Source: Clostridiales bacterium UBA6363 (GTDB taxonomy: Bacteria; Bacillota; Clostridia; UBA1381). Taken from it: a DNA stretch of 5,813 nucleotides. Within the stretch, counting starts at the first letter, position 1. Each line of letters begins with the position of its first letter. The notes under the pieces were generated by a model. That model was not told where the DNA came from. It was given only the letters and a program-made list of their open reading frames with translations, and ran no database searches. Both the position numbers and the translations under genes were made by a program. The stretch is from contig DJRJ01000136.1 in the NCBI GenBank assembly GCA_002438865.1, positions 1 to 5,813 on the forward strand. Reading direction: 5' to 3'. Of the stretch, positions 1-5,584 are shown piece after piece.

Positions 1-13
1 AATGATAACCTAT

Positions 14-178
14 CCCCTACAAATGCGTTTGCGAAAACCGCACGCCGTAGGGCAGGGGCTTGCTCCTGCCGAACCGCACACCGCACGGGACGATGTTTCG
101 GGTTAATGAGGGCATCGACCCCTACAAATGCGCTTGCGAAAACCGCACATCACAGGGCAGGGGCTTGCTCCTGCCGAA
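14..178. repeat. Two copies of a ~60-bp palindromic intergenic repeat
   Basis: Copy 1 (14-73) and copy 2 (119-178) align without gaps at an offset of exactly 105 bp, with about five mismatches, four of them between 44 and 49. Each copy contains the inverted repeat GGCAGGGGCTTGCTCCTGCC (51-70 and 156-175), able to form a 6-8 bp stem. The 45 bp between the copies hold a second, imperfect inverted repeat (87-95 with 113-121, one mismatch), and the short motif AACCGCAC recurs three times. There is no convincing ORF. The layout fits a REP-like or non-autonomous dispersed repeat as found between genes in many Clostridia. Function is unknown, and family membership is inferred from the pattern alone. 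Confidence 0.7.
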
Positions 179-179
179 A

Positions 180-208
180 AGCTGTGTCAATTTGACACGG
201 CTTTTTTT
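180..208 (+). terminator. Rho-independent terminator of the upstream transcription unit
   Basis: A 10-bp stem (180-189 with 193-202, one G-T wobble) closes a 3-nt ATT loop and runs directly into seven Ts (202-208). This is a textbook intrinsic terminator on the plus strand. It closes a gene lying before the window and insulates the zapA promoter from read-through. On the minus strand only a short T run follows the stem, so bidirectional action is less likely. Confidence 0.85.
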
Positions 209-258
209 GTTCCCACTTTTCATATCTGTTACAAATATTATTTTTTTGTAAAAAGTGC

Positions 259-287
259 TGTTTTTTTGGGGTAAAATATAGTATAAT
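259..287 (+). promoter_or_regulatory. Probable sigma-A promoter of the zapA-mre operon
   Basis: A perfect TATAAT lies at 282-287, about 40 bp before the zapA start and 74 bp after the terminator. The -35 region at the usual 17-bp spacing (259-264, TGTTTT) is a poor match to TTGACA, but it sits in T-rich tracts. Transcription would start near 294, giving a leader of about 33 nt. The -10 is clear and the -35 is uncertain. Confidence 0.55.
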
Positions 288-308
288 AAAACTATGTACT
301 TATGCTGA

Positions 309-320
309 AAAGGACGTGAG
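309..320 (+). promoter_or_regulatory. zapA ribosome binding site
   Basis: AAGGACGTGA matches the full anti-Shine-Dalgarno complement AAGGAGGTGA at nine of ten positions and ends 7 nt before the ATG at 327. This near-consensus site supports that start. Confidence 0.75.
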
Positions 321-326
321 ATAAAA

Positions 327-848
327 ATGGGACTGAATAAGGTAAATCTTACAATAAATTCGAGAATGTATACTCTGGTATCCGAGGAAAGCCCCGAATA
401 TATGGCAAAGCTCAGCGAGCATATAAACGATAAAATCAAGACCGTACTTGCCGGCGGAAAAAACATAATGGGCGAACGCCCGATAGTTCTCGCCGCACTC
501 AATATATGCGACGAATATTACAGATTAGCCGAGCCTAAAGAGGGATCGAAAAATTACGACGCCGAAAAGGCGCATTTGCATGATCAGAACAAAAAGCTTA
601 AGGGTGAGGTTGCAAACCTCAAGCGTGAGCTTGACGAGGCAAAATCCGCACAGGTGACCATGGCGGAAACAGAGGCTATCGCAAACAGTCTGGCGATGCA
701 AAAGGATCTTGATGACGCAAACACGCAGATAAAATTCCTTGAAGGTCAGATAAAAAGAATGGAAGAAAAAGTGGAGCAGGTGAAAAAGCAATATCGTATA
801 CGTGAAAAAGAATTGTTCGATATGCTTGACATAAAGACCGATGAGTAA
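327..848 (+). CDS. zapA: Cell division protein ZapA, long coiled-coil form
   Basis: The 173-residue product is a cytoplasmic FtsZ-associated protein that bundles FtsZ filaments and stabilises the Z ring. Residues 3 to about 68 fit the ZapA N-terminal domain: a short beta pair (NKVNLTINSRMYTLVSEES), then the helix with AKLSEHINDKI and the ALNICDEYYRL helix. From about residue 77 to 166 the protein is highly charged with heptad-like spacing, indicating a long coiled coil. Canonical ZapA proteins are near 85-110 residues, so this coiled coil is extended, as in several clostridial homologues. The start is backed by a near-consensus RBS 7 nt upstream. Its last 8 bases overlap the U32 gene (ATGAGTAA), implying translational coupling. 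It is the first gene of the operon. Identification rests on the N-terminal domain; the tail alone would not be diagnostic. Confidence 0.85.
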   Translation: MGLNKVNLTINSRMYTLVSEESPEYMAKLSEHINDKIKTVLAGGKNIMGERPIVLAALNICDEYYRLAEPKEGSKNYDAEKAHLHDQNKKLKGEVANLKRELDEAKSAQVTMAETEAIANSLAMQKDLDDANTQIKFLEGQIKRMEEKVEQVKKQYRIREKELFDMLDIKTDE

Positions 849-2904
849 TATAGAGCTTTTGGCGCCCGGCGGCGGCGAAGCGGCGCTTAGGGCGGCGGTG
901 CAGTCGGGAGCGGACGCCGTGTATATAGGCGGTCCGAAATTCAGCGCACGCAGAAGTGCGGATAATTTTTCCGTTGAGGACATAAAAAAACAGGCGGATT
1001 ACTGCCATCTTTACGGAGTTGATCTGCATACGGCGGTCAATATCCTGATAAAGGAAAACGAGCTTTCGGAGCTTAAAAGCTATGTTTACGATTTGTGCGA
1101 CGCAGGTGCGGACGCACTGATAATACAGGACATCGGAGCGGCGGAGCTTATTCACAGGCTCGTTCCCGAAATGCCCCTGCACGCAAGCACGCAGATGACC
1201 GTCACAAGCCTTGAGGGCGTGCGGTATCTTGAAGAAAAAGGCTTTTCGAGAGTGGTGCTTGCACGTGAGCTTTCGGGAAAGGAAATCGAACATATATGCA
1301 AAAACGCAAAGGCGGAGATTGAAGTTTTTGTCCATGGCGCAATATGTATGTGCTATTCGGGACAGTGCCTTATGTCGAGCATTTTAGGCGGCAGGAGCGG
1401 AAACAGAGGTTGTTGTGCTCAACCGTGCCGTCTGCCGTATTCGATTTGCCGAAACGGCAAACGCCTTGCCGAGGGATATATGTTAAGTCCGAAGGATATG
1501 GCGCTTGTAAACGAACTTTCAGACCTTGAAAAAATGGGCGTTGCGTCCTTGAAAATTGAGGGACGGCTCAAGCGTGCGGAGTACGTGAGCGCCGTTACGG
1601 GAGTGTACAGAAAATATCTCGATAACCCCTCAAATGTTACAAATGCCGATATGCGGGAACTGCTTGACGCATTTTCACGCTCCGGCTTTACGGACGGATA
1701 TTTTACCGGCAGACTCGGCAAAGATATGATGAGCCATAAAACTCCCGGCAATATGTCGGAAAATAAATTCACCGCACAGGCAAAAAGCCGTGCGGCACAG
1801 GGTGCAAATATAAGAAAAATTCCCGTTGATATATCGGCGTATATTTCCTGCGGAAGTCCCGTCATAATAAATATGTCGGACAATGACGGCAATTATGCCG
1901 CCGCACAGGGCACAATATCTGCCGAAAAGGCGATAAACAGACCGCTCGGTGAGGAGCGGATAAAGGAACAGCTTTTGAAACTGGGTCAGACCCCGTTTGA
2001 GGTACAAAACATCGGCATATATGCCGATGACGGCGTAACCGTTCCCATAAAGGAACTTAACGCCGTGCGCCGTGAAGCGTGCGAGAAATTGGAAGAATTG
2101 CGCAAAAAAAGACCTCTGCGCACAAAGACAGAGGCACAGCCCGTACGGCGTGAACGCCGTGCGGTCGGCGAAGTCCGCCTTACGGCGGAGGTAGCAAATA
2201 CCGAACAGGCAAAAGCCGTGATAAAAAGCGGAATAGAAACCGTTTTTGCACCCAACGAAATTGCGGACGAAGTCCGCAGAATGGGCGCAAGGCACGTTGT
2301 GGCGTGTATGTCGGATATTTTTGACGGCGCAAAGCCGAATGCATCGGACGTATGCGTGCAGTCGGCGGCGGCAGTGAGGTTTTATAAAGATTACGGCGTG
2401 TACGGCGGTATGCGGCTCAATGTGTTCAATTCGCAGACGGCGGAAAATTACAAAGATCTTAAAAGCGTACTTATTTCACCCGAACTTAATCTTCATGAAA
2501 TATCGGCGCTTTTAAAAAATACCGATGTTTATGCGGAGATAATAGGCTACGGCAGACTTCCGCTTATGATAATGAAAAATTGTCCCCTAAAAGCGGCGGG
2601 GCATTGTGCGTCGGGCAAATCGGGATACGTTCTGCACGACAGAAAAAACGAGGAATTTCCCGTAATGTGTACAAAGGACTGCCGTGCCGTACTGCTTAAT
2701 TCAAAGCCGGTTTACACGGCGGATAAAGCAGATGATTTACTGCGCACGGGCATAAATTCGATACGCCTTGTGTTCACAACGGAGAGCGCAAAGCAGTGCG
2801 CCGAAATAATAAGCGAATACAAATCGGCGCTTGACGGACAAGCCGTTGCACAGCCACGTCAGAACACAATTACCCGAGGACATTTTTATCGTGGGGTACT
2901 TTGA
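841..2904 (+). CDS. U32-family protein, long form (RlhA/TrhP-like), with DUF3656-type region
   Basis: The 687-residue protein has a U32 TIM-barrel-like N-terminal half beginning with ELLAPGGGEAALRAAVQSGADAVY. The U32 signature spans residues 161-179 (EVFVHGAICMCYSGQCLMS) and is followed by GGRSGNRGCCAQPCR. C169, C176, C192 and C196 are candidates for the four-cysteine iron-sulfur site known in this family. Residues about 325-430 fit the DUF3656 insertion, and a second barrel-like half ends with TRGHFYRGVL, a usual family terminus. Although named peptidases, characterised relatives are E. coli RlhA (23S rRNA C2501 hydroxylation) and TrhP (tRNA U34 hydroxylation). The length resembles RlhA, but the substrate cannot be told here. 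A second cysteine set is at C581, C589, C610 and C614. The start overlaps zapA by 8 bp and has no strong RBS, so translation is probably coupled. Confidence 0.88.
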   Translation: MSNIELLAPGGGEAALRAAVQSGADAVYIGGPKFSARRSADNFSVEDIKKQADYCHLYGVDLHTAVNILIKENELSELKSYVYDLCDAGADALIIQDIGAAELIHRLVPEMPLHASTQMTVTSLEGVRYLEEKGFSRVVLARELSGKEIEHICKNAKAEIEVFVHGAICMCYSGQCLMSSILGGRSGNRGCCAQPCRLPYSICRNGKRLAEGYMLSPKDMALVNELSDLEKMGVASLKIEGRLKRAEYVSAVTGVYRKYLDNPSNVTNADMRELLDAFSRSGFTDGYFTGRLGKDMMSHKTPGNMSENKFTAQAKSRAAQGANIRKIPVDISAYISCGSPVIINMSDNDGNYAAAQGTISAEKAINRPLGEERIKEQLLKLGQTPFEVQNIGIYADDGVTVPIKELNAVRREACEKLEELRKKRPLRTKTEAQPVRRERRAVGEVRLTAEVANTEQAKAVIKSGIETVFAPNEIADEVRRMGARHVVACMSDIFDGAKPNASDVCVQSAAAVRFYKDYGVYGGMRLNVFNSQTAENYKDLKSVLISPELNLHEISALLKNTDVYAEIIGYGRLPLMIMKNCPLKAAGHCASGKSGYVLHDRKNEEFPVMCTKDCRAVLLNSKPVYTADKADDLLRTGINSIRLVFTTESAKQCAEIISEYKSALDGQAVAQPRQNTITRGHFYRGVL
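2010..2029. repeat. 20-bp perfect palindrome inside the U32 gene
   Basis: CATCGGCATATATGCCGATG is identical to its own reverse complement over 20 bases with no loop. It encodes the IGIYAD stretch near the end of the DUF3656-like region. No role is known. Confidence 0.8.
2141..2278. repeat. Cluster of three hairpins inside the U32 gene
   Basis: Three short stems lie within 138 bp. They are 2141-2150 with 2155-2164 (10 pairs, one wobble, TGAA loop), 2174-2179 with 2184-2189 (6 pairs) and 2262-2268 with 2272-2278 (7 pairs, GAA loop). The second and third share CGAAGTCCGC (2169-2178 and 2268-2277). They fall where the linker and the start of the C-terminal half are encoded. Confidence 0.6.
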
Positions 2905-2917
2905 TGCAAAAGGTTTA

Positions 2918-2948
2918 ACGTCAGACTTCGACATCGTCGGTCTGCCGT
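2918..2948 (+). other. Intercistronic hairpin between the U32 gene and maf
   Basis: In the 100-bp U32-maf spacer the transcript can fold as CAGAC (2922-2926) with GTCTG (2940-2944), and CGAC (2929-2932) with GTCG (2936-2939), around an ATC loop with a 2-nt bulge. Three further pairs form outside a mismatch (2918-2920 with 2946-2948). No T-run follows, so it is not a terminator. It could affect mRNA processing or stability, which is inference. Confidence 0.5.
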
Positions 2949-2960
2949 CAAGCGACCTGC

Positions 2961-2987
2961 TTGTTTATCTTTTGCGTACATTATACT
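2961..2987 (+). promoter_or_regulatory. Possible weak internal promoter before maf
   Basis: TATACT at 2982-2987 (five of six consensus bases) has TTGTTT at 2961-2966, but the spacing is only 15 bp, shorter than optimal. A start near 2994 would fall at the maf RBS and leave a very short leader. Weak evidence. Confidence 0.25.
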
Positions 2988-2994
2988 ATGAAAC

Positions 2995-3000
2995 GGAGAA
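2995..3000 (+). promoter_or_regulatory. maf ribosome binding site
   Basis: GGAGAA, with GGAG ending 6 nt before the ATG at 3005, fixes the maf start there. The in-frame ATG at 2831 is not used, because it lies inside the U32 gene. Confidence 0.75.
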
Positions 3001-3004
3001 CAAT

Positions 3005-3598
3005 ATGTACAGATTTATACTTGCGTCGCAATCGCCGAGAAGAAAAGAGCTTTTGGAAAATATAGGCGCCGAATTTGAGGTAATCGTATCCGATGCGGAC
3101 GAAAGCTCCGTTTCGGGCGACGGAATAACGCCGGGACTGTATGTCCGTGAGCTTGCGCTCATAAAAGCGGCGGCAACAGCAAAAAAGGTTTTAAAAGACA
3201 AAAAAGCCGTTATCATTGCCGCAGATACAATCGTAACGCTTGACGGAAAAATCCTCGGCAAGCCGAAGGACGATAACTCGGCAAGGGAAATGCTCTCCTC
3301 GCTTTCGGGCAGGAAGCACGAGGTTTACACGGGATATTGCGTTATGCGTGTAAAAGACGGCTATACCGTCTGCAAAAGCGTAAAAACAGACGTGTATTTT
3401 AAAGAGCTTACACAAGAAAAAATAAACGCATATATAGCCACGGGCGAGCCGTCCGACAAAGCCGGGGCATACGGCATACAGGGAATAGGCGGTTTGCTTG
3501 TAGAAAAAATAGACGGCGATTACGCAAACGTGGTGGGACTTCCCGTATCGGCTCTGGCGGATACGCTGGAGAGTGAATTTGATATTAATATTTTATAA
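3005..3598 (+). CDS. maf: Maf nucleoside triphosphate pyrophosphatase (dTTP/UTP type)
   Basis: The 197-residue cytoplasmic enzyme should hydrolyse non-canonical or excess nucleoside triphosphates to the monophosphate and pyrophosphate. Maf hallmarks occur in order: ASQSPRRKELL at residues 7-17, AADT with the conserved acidic D74 at 72-75, LGKP at 84-87, SGRKHEVYTG at 101-110, GEPSDKAGAYGIQGIGG at 147-163 and GDYANVVGLP at 171-180. SPRR and the YGIQG motif point to the YhdE/B. subtilis Maf group (dTTP and UTP) rather than the YceF group (m7GTP). The start follows a GGAGAA site and gives the normal family length; the frame stays open upstream to 2831, but that would begin inside the U32 gene. 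B. subtilis Maf is linked to septation and lies near mreBCD there as well. The gene ends 26 bp before mreB. Confidence 0.95.
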   Translation: MYRFILASQSPRRKELLENIGAEFEVIVSDADESSVSGDGITPGLYVRELALIKAAATAKKVLKDKKAVIIAADTIVTLDGKILGKPKDDNSAREMLSSLSGRKHEVYTGYCVMRVKDGYTVCKSVKTDVYFKELTQEKINAYIATGEPSDKAGAYGIQGIGGLLVEKIDGDYANVVGLPVSALADTLESEFDINIL

Positions 3599-3624
3599 GC
3601 AATCGGTTTTGAAAGGAGCAGAAA

Positions 3625-4626
3625 ATGGGAATATTTGCAAAGGACATAGCGATTGATTTGGGAACTGCAAATACCCTTGTATACGTAAAAGGCAGCGGTA
3701 TAACAGTCCGCGAACCTTCGGTGGTGGCACTCGATAAATATACGGGCAAGGTGCTTGCGGTGGGAAACGCCGCAAACGAAATGATAGGCAGAACGCCTGA
3801 AAACATAGTGGCGGTGCGCCCGATAAAGGACGGCGTTATAGCCGATTTTGACATAACGCAGGCAATGATTTGCGCCTTTATAAAAGAGGCGAGAAAAAGC
3901 ATTATGAAACCGAGAATAATCGTGTGCGTGCCGAGCGGTATAACCGAGGTGGAGCGCCGTGCGGTTGAGGACGCAGTAATACGTGCCGGTGCGAGAGAGG
4001 TTGCGCTCATAGACGAGCCTATGGCGGCGGCGGTCGGCGCAGGACTTCCCGTTGACGCACCAAAGGGCAGTATGGTTGTGGACATCGGCGGCGGAACAAC
4101 GGAGGTTGCCGTTATTTCGCTCGGCGGAATAGTGGCATCAAAATCAATAAGAATAGCCGGCAACGCTATGGATATAGCAATCATCAACTATCTTAAAAAG
4201 GAACATTCGGTAAACATAGGCGAAAAAACGGCAGAGGAAATAAAAATCACAATCGGCTCCGCATATGAGGACGACAGCGAAAACGTTTTTGAAGTAAAAG
4301 GCAGAGATATTTCCACCGGACTTCCGAAAACGGTGCAGATAAAGGAACACGAGGTAAGAACGGCAATAAGCGAAAACATAGACGAAATGATAGAGGCAAT
4401 AAAGCTTGTGCTTGAAAACACGCCCCCCGAGCTTGCGGCGGACATAATGGAAAACGGCATAATGCTCACGGGCGGCGGCGCATTGATTAAGGGACTGGAC
4501 AGGCTCATAACCGAAGTCACGAAAGTACCGGCGCACATTGCCGAGTATCCGCTGGACTGCGTTGCGGTCGGAACGGGAAGGTCTATCGAAAAGATAAAGC
4601 AAATGCTTGCACAGGCAAAAAAATAA
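3625..4626 (+). CDS. mreB: Rod-shape actin homologue MreB
   Basis: The 333-residue protein is an ATP-dependent bacterial actin that forms membrane-bound filaments and guides lateral peptidoglycan synthesis with MreC, MreD, RodA and PBP2. Phosphate-1 loop [14 protein letters not shown] is at residues 10-23, the catalytic-type glutamate is E131 in [12 protein letters not shown], phosphate-2 loop [16 protein letters not shown] is at 153-168, the adenosine-site segment GEKTAEEIK is at 199-207, and [11 protein letters not shown] is at 281-291. The length is standard. The segment usually close to GDxMDEAI reads GNAMDIAI at 179-186, a mild deviation that also makes Mbl-like paralogy worth considering. 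However, the mreC and mreD neighbours support MreB. AAAGGAG ends 7 nt before the start. The stop codon overlaps the mreC RBS. Confidence 0.96.
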   Translation: MGIFAKDIAIDLGTANTLVYVKGSGITVREPSVVALDKYTGKVLAVGNAANEMIGRTPENIVAVRPIKDGVIADFDITQAMICAFIKEARKSIMKPRIIVCVPSGITEVERRAVEDAVIRAGAREVALIDEPMAAAVGAGLPVDAPKGSMVVDIGGGTTEVAVISLGGIVASKSIRIAGNAMDIAIINYLKKEHSVNIGEKTAEEIKITIGSAYEDDSENVFEVKGRDISTGLPKTVQIKEHEVRTAISENIDEMIEAIKLVLENTPPELAADIMENGIMLTGGGALIKGLDRLITEVTKVPAHIAEYPLDCVAVGTGRSIEKIKQMLAQAKK

Positions 4627-4639
4627 GGACGGATAAAAT

Positions 4640-5461
4640 ATGTCATCATTAAAAAAACGCACCCTTACAGCCGCCGCCGTAACGGCGGCAGGCTTGGTGA
4701 TTTTAGGTGCAATCTCGCATTTTACGGGTTCAAATCCGTTGTCCTCGGCGGTTAAAACGGTGTTTACGCCGTTTCGGAGCGGAGTGGCGTATATATGCCG
4801 AAAAGCGGAAAGTGCAGTGAATTTTATATGGGAAATGGATACGTATAAGGACAAAAACGCACAATTGCAAAGCCGTATAACCGAGCTTGAACAAAAAAGC
4901 AAAGACGCCGCACAGTACCGTGAAGAAAACGAATACTTAAAAGGACTTCTGGAGCTAAAAGACAGCGTAAAGGATTATACCTCGCTTGCGGCGGCGGTGA
5001 TAGGCTGTTCCGAGGACGGAACGTACTCCGAGATAGAAATAAACAAGGGTACTTTAAACGGCGTGTCGGTCGGCAACTGCGTTGTTGCAAACGGCGGTGC
5101 GGTCGGAACGGTCACGGCGGCAGGTCCTAACTGGGCGACGGTATCGACAATTTTAAACGCAAATTCCGCAACGGGCATACGTGTGACACGTACCGACGGA
5201 ATAGGCATAGTTGAGGGCGACACCGCTCTCTCACGTGACGGATTATGCAAGATGTCGTTTCTCGATAAAAACTCAAACGTGACGGTGGGCGATTTATTGC
5301 AGACGTCAGGCTCGGGCGGAGTGTATCCGTCGGGATTTACCGTCGGCAAGGTGCGTGAAATACGCTCCGACAATTCGGGTGCGCTCGAATATGCGGCAAT
5401 TGAGCCGTCCGTGAACTTCTCGGAATTATATGCGGTACTGGTAATAAACGGACTGGCATAG
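4640..5461 (+). CDS. mreC: Rod shape-determining protein MreC
   Basis: The 273-residue protein is a bitopic membrane scaffold that links MreB filaments to the wall synthases. It has a short basic cytoplasmic tail (MSSLKKR), one membrane helix at about residues 9-28, an extracytoplasmic coiled coil at about 66-108, and the paired beta-barrel domain with NKGTLNGVSVGNCVVANGG at 135-153 and TSGSGGVYPSGFTVGKV at 222-238, typical of MreC. The length is normal. The RBS AAGGACGG (4625-4632) overlaps the mreB stop codon, and the gap is 13 bp, so the two are likely co-translated. A run of seven As at codons 4-6 and a 7-bp GC stem (4673-4679 with 4683-4689) lie just inside the gene. The stop TAG at 5459-5461 is followed by an unusual spacer before mreD. 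Confidence 0.93.
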   Translation: MSSLKKRTLTAAAVTAAGLVILGAISHFTGSNPLSSAVKTVFTPFRSGVAYICRKAESAVNFIWEMDTYKDKNAQLQSRITELEQKSKDAAQYREENEYLKGLLELKDSVKDYTSLAAAVIGCSEDGTYSEIEINKGTLNGVSVGNCVVANGGAVGTVTAAGPNWATVSTILNANSATGIRVTRTDGIGIVEGDTALSRDGLCKMSFLDKNSNVTVGDLLQTSGSGGVYPSGFTVGKVREIRSDNSGALEYAAIEPSVNFSELYAVLVINGLA

Positions 5462-5474
5462 TAAATGCGCTTCG

Positions 5475-5527
5475 CATCTCACCTCCTTTCGGGACTCGGA
5501 GTATACACATACGCCGTCGTCCCTCAA
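5475..5527 (-). promoter_or_regulatory. Minus-strand promoter-RBS-ATG cassette in the mreC-mreD spacer
   Basis: Read on the minus strand, TTGAGG (5527-5522) and TATACT (5505-5500) are 16 bp apart, followed by GAAAGGAGGTGA (5490-5479), a full Shine-Dalgarno match, and an ATG at 5477-5475 four bases after GGAGG. The frame that follows, antisense to mreC, closes after 46 codons at 5337 and looks non-coding. The cassette may be a relic or a chance mirror of a plus-strand signal. Confidence 0.3.
5479..5490 (+). promoter_or_regulatory. Anti-Shine-Dalgarno-like segment upstream of mreD
   Basis: TCACCTCCTTTC equals the sequence found at the 3' end of many Firmicute 16S rRNAs. Its CTCCTTTC (5483-5490) can pair with GAATGGAG (5571-5578), which includes the mreD RBS, with one mismatch in eight. 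Sequestration of the mreD RBS is possible and untested. Confidence 0.35.
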
Positions 5528-5574
5528 GAAGGCAATCTGCTTGCGCATTTATACATTGCAGTCAGCAACAGAAT

Positions 5575-5580
5575 GGAGAA
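5575..5580 (+). promoter_or_regulatory. mreD ribosome binding site
   Basis: GGAGAA, with GGAG ending 6 nt before the ATG at 5585, favours that start over in-frame ATGs at 5573 and 5465, neither of which has a good upstream site. Confidence 0.65.
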
Positions 5581-5584
5581 TTAT

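Larger units (their letters stand above)
5462..5551. repeat. 90-bp inverted-repeat-bounded insert between mreC and mreD
   Basis: TAAATGCGC (5462-5470) and GCGCATTTA (5543-5551) are a perfect 9-bp inverted repeat, starting 1 nt after the mreC stop. With one gap the match continues weakly inward (GCA). The ends read TA-AATGCGC and GCGCATT-TA, compatible with insertion at a TA dinucleotide. The left end also forms a local ATGCG-CTT-CGCAT hairpin (5465-5477). AAATGCGCTT recurs in the repeat at the window start (127-136). A small non-autonomous element is a reasonable but unproven reading. Confidence 0.45.

Noticed and set aside
14..178. CRISPR array
   Set aside because: There are only two copies, 60 bp long and imperfect, with internal palindromes and no cas genes nearby.
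60..251. 63-codon plus-strand ORF over the intergenic repeat
   Set aside because: It is made of repeat sequence and the terminator stem, has no RBS and no recognisable protein pattern; ORFs over such repeats are common false predictions.
122..502. 126-codon minus-strand ORF
   Set aside because: It is antisense to the zapA start, its promoter and the terminator; zapA has clear family features and a strong RBS.
1675..2295. 206-codon minus-strand ORF
   Set aside because: It is antisense to the well-supported U32 gene; its Cys, Phe and Arg richness is typical of a reverse frame.
2918..2948. Intrinsic terminator between the U32 gene and maf
   Set aside because: The hairpin is not followed by a T-run.
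2831..3004. Upstream in-frame start for maf adding 58 residues
   Set aside because: It would begin inside the U32 gene without an RBS; the start at 3005 gives the standard Maf N-terminus and length.
3585..4187. 200-codon minus-strand ORF
   Set aside because: It is a shadow of mreB, low in complexity (Ser, Ala, Pro, Ile rich), with no family resemblance.
4651..4689. Possible programmed -1 frameshift at A-AAA-AAA early in mreC, followed by a GC stem
   Set aside because: The stem starts 15 nt after the slippery run, longer than usual, and the -1 frame meets a stop after about 30 codons; MreC in the zero frame is complete.
5337..5477. 46-codon minus-strand ORF with an excellent RBS
   Set aside because: It lies antisense to the mreC 3' end and shows no protein-like pattern; only the upstream signals are reported.
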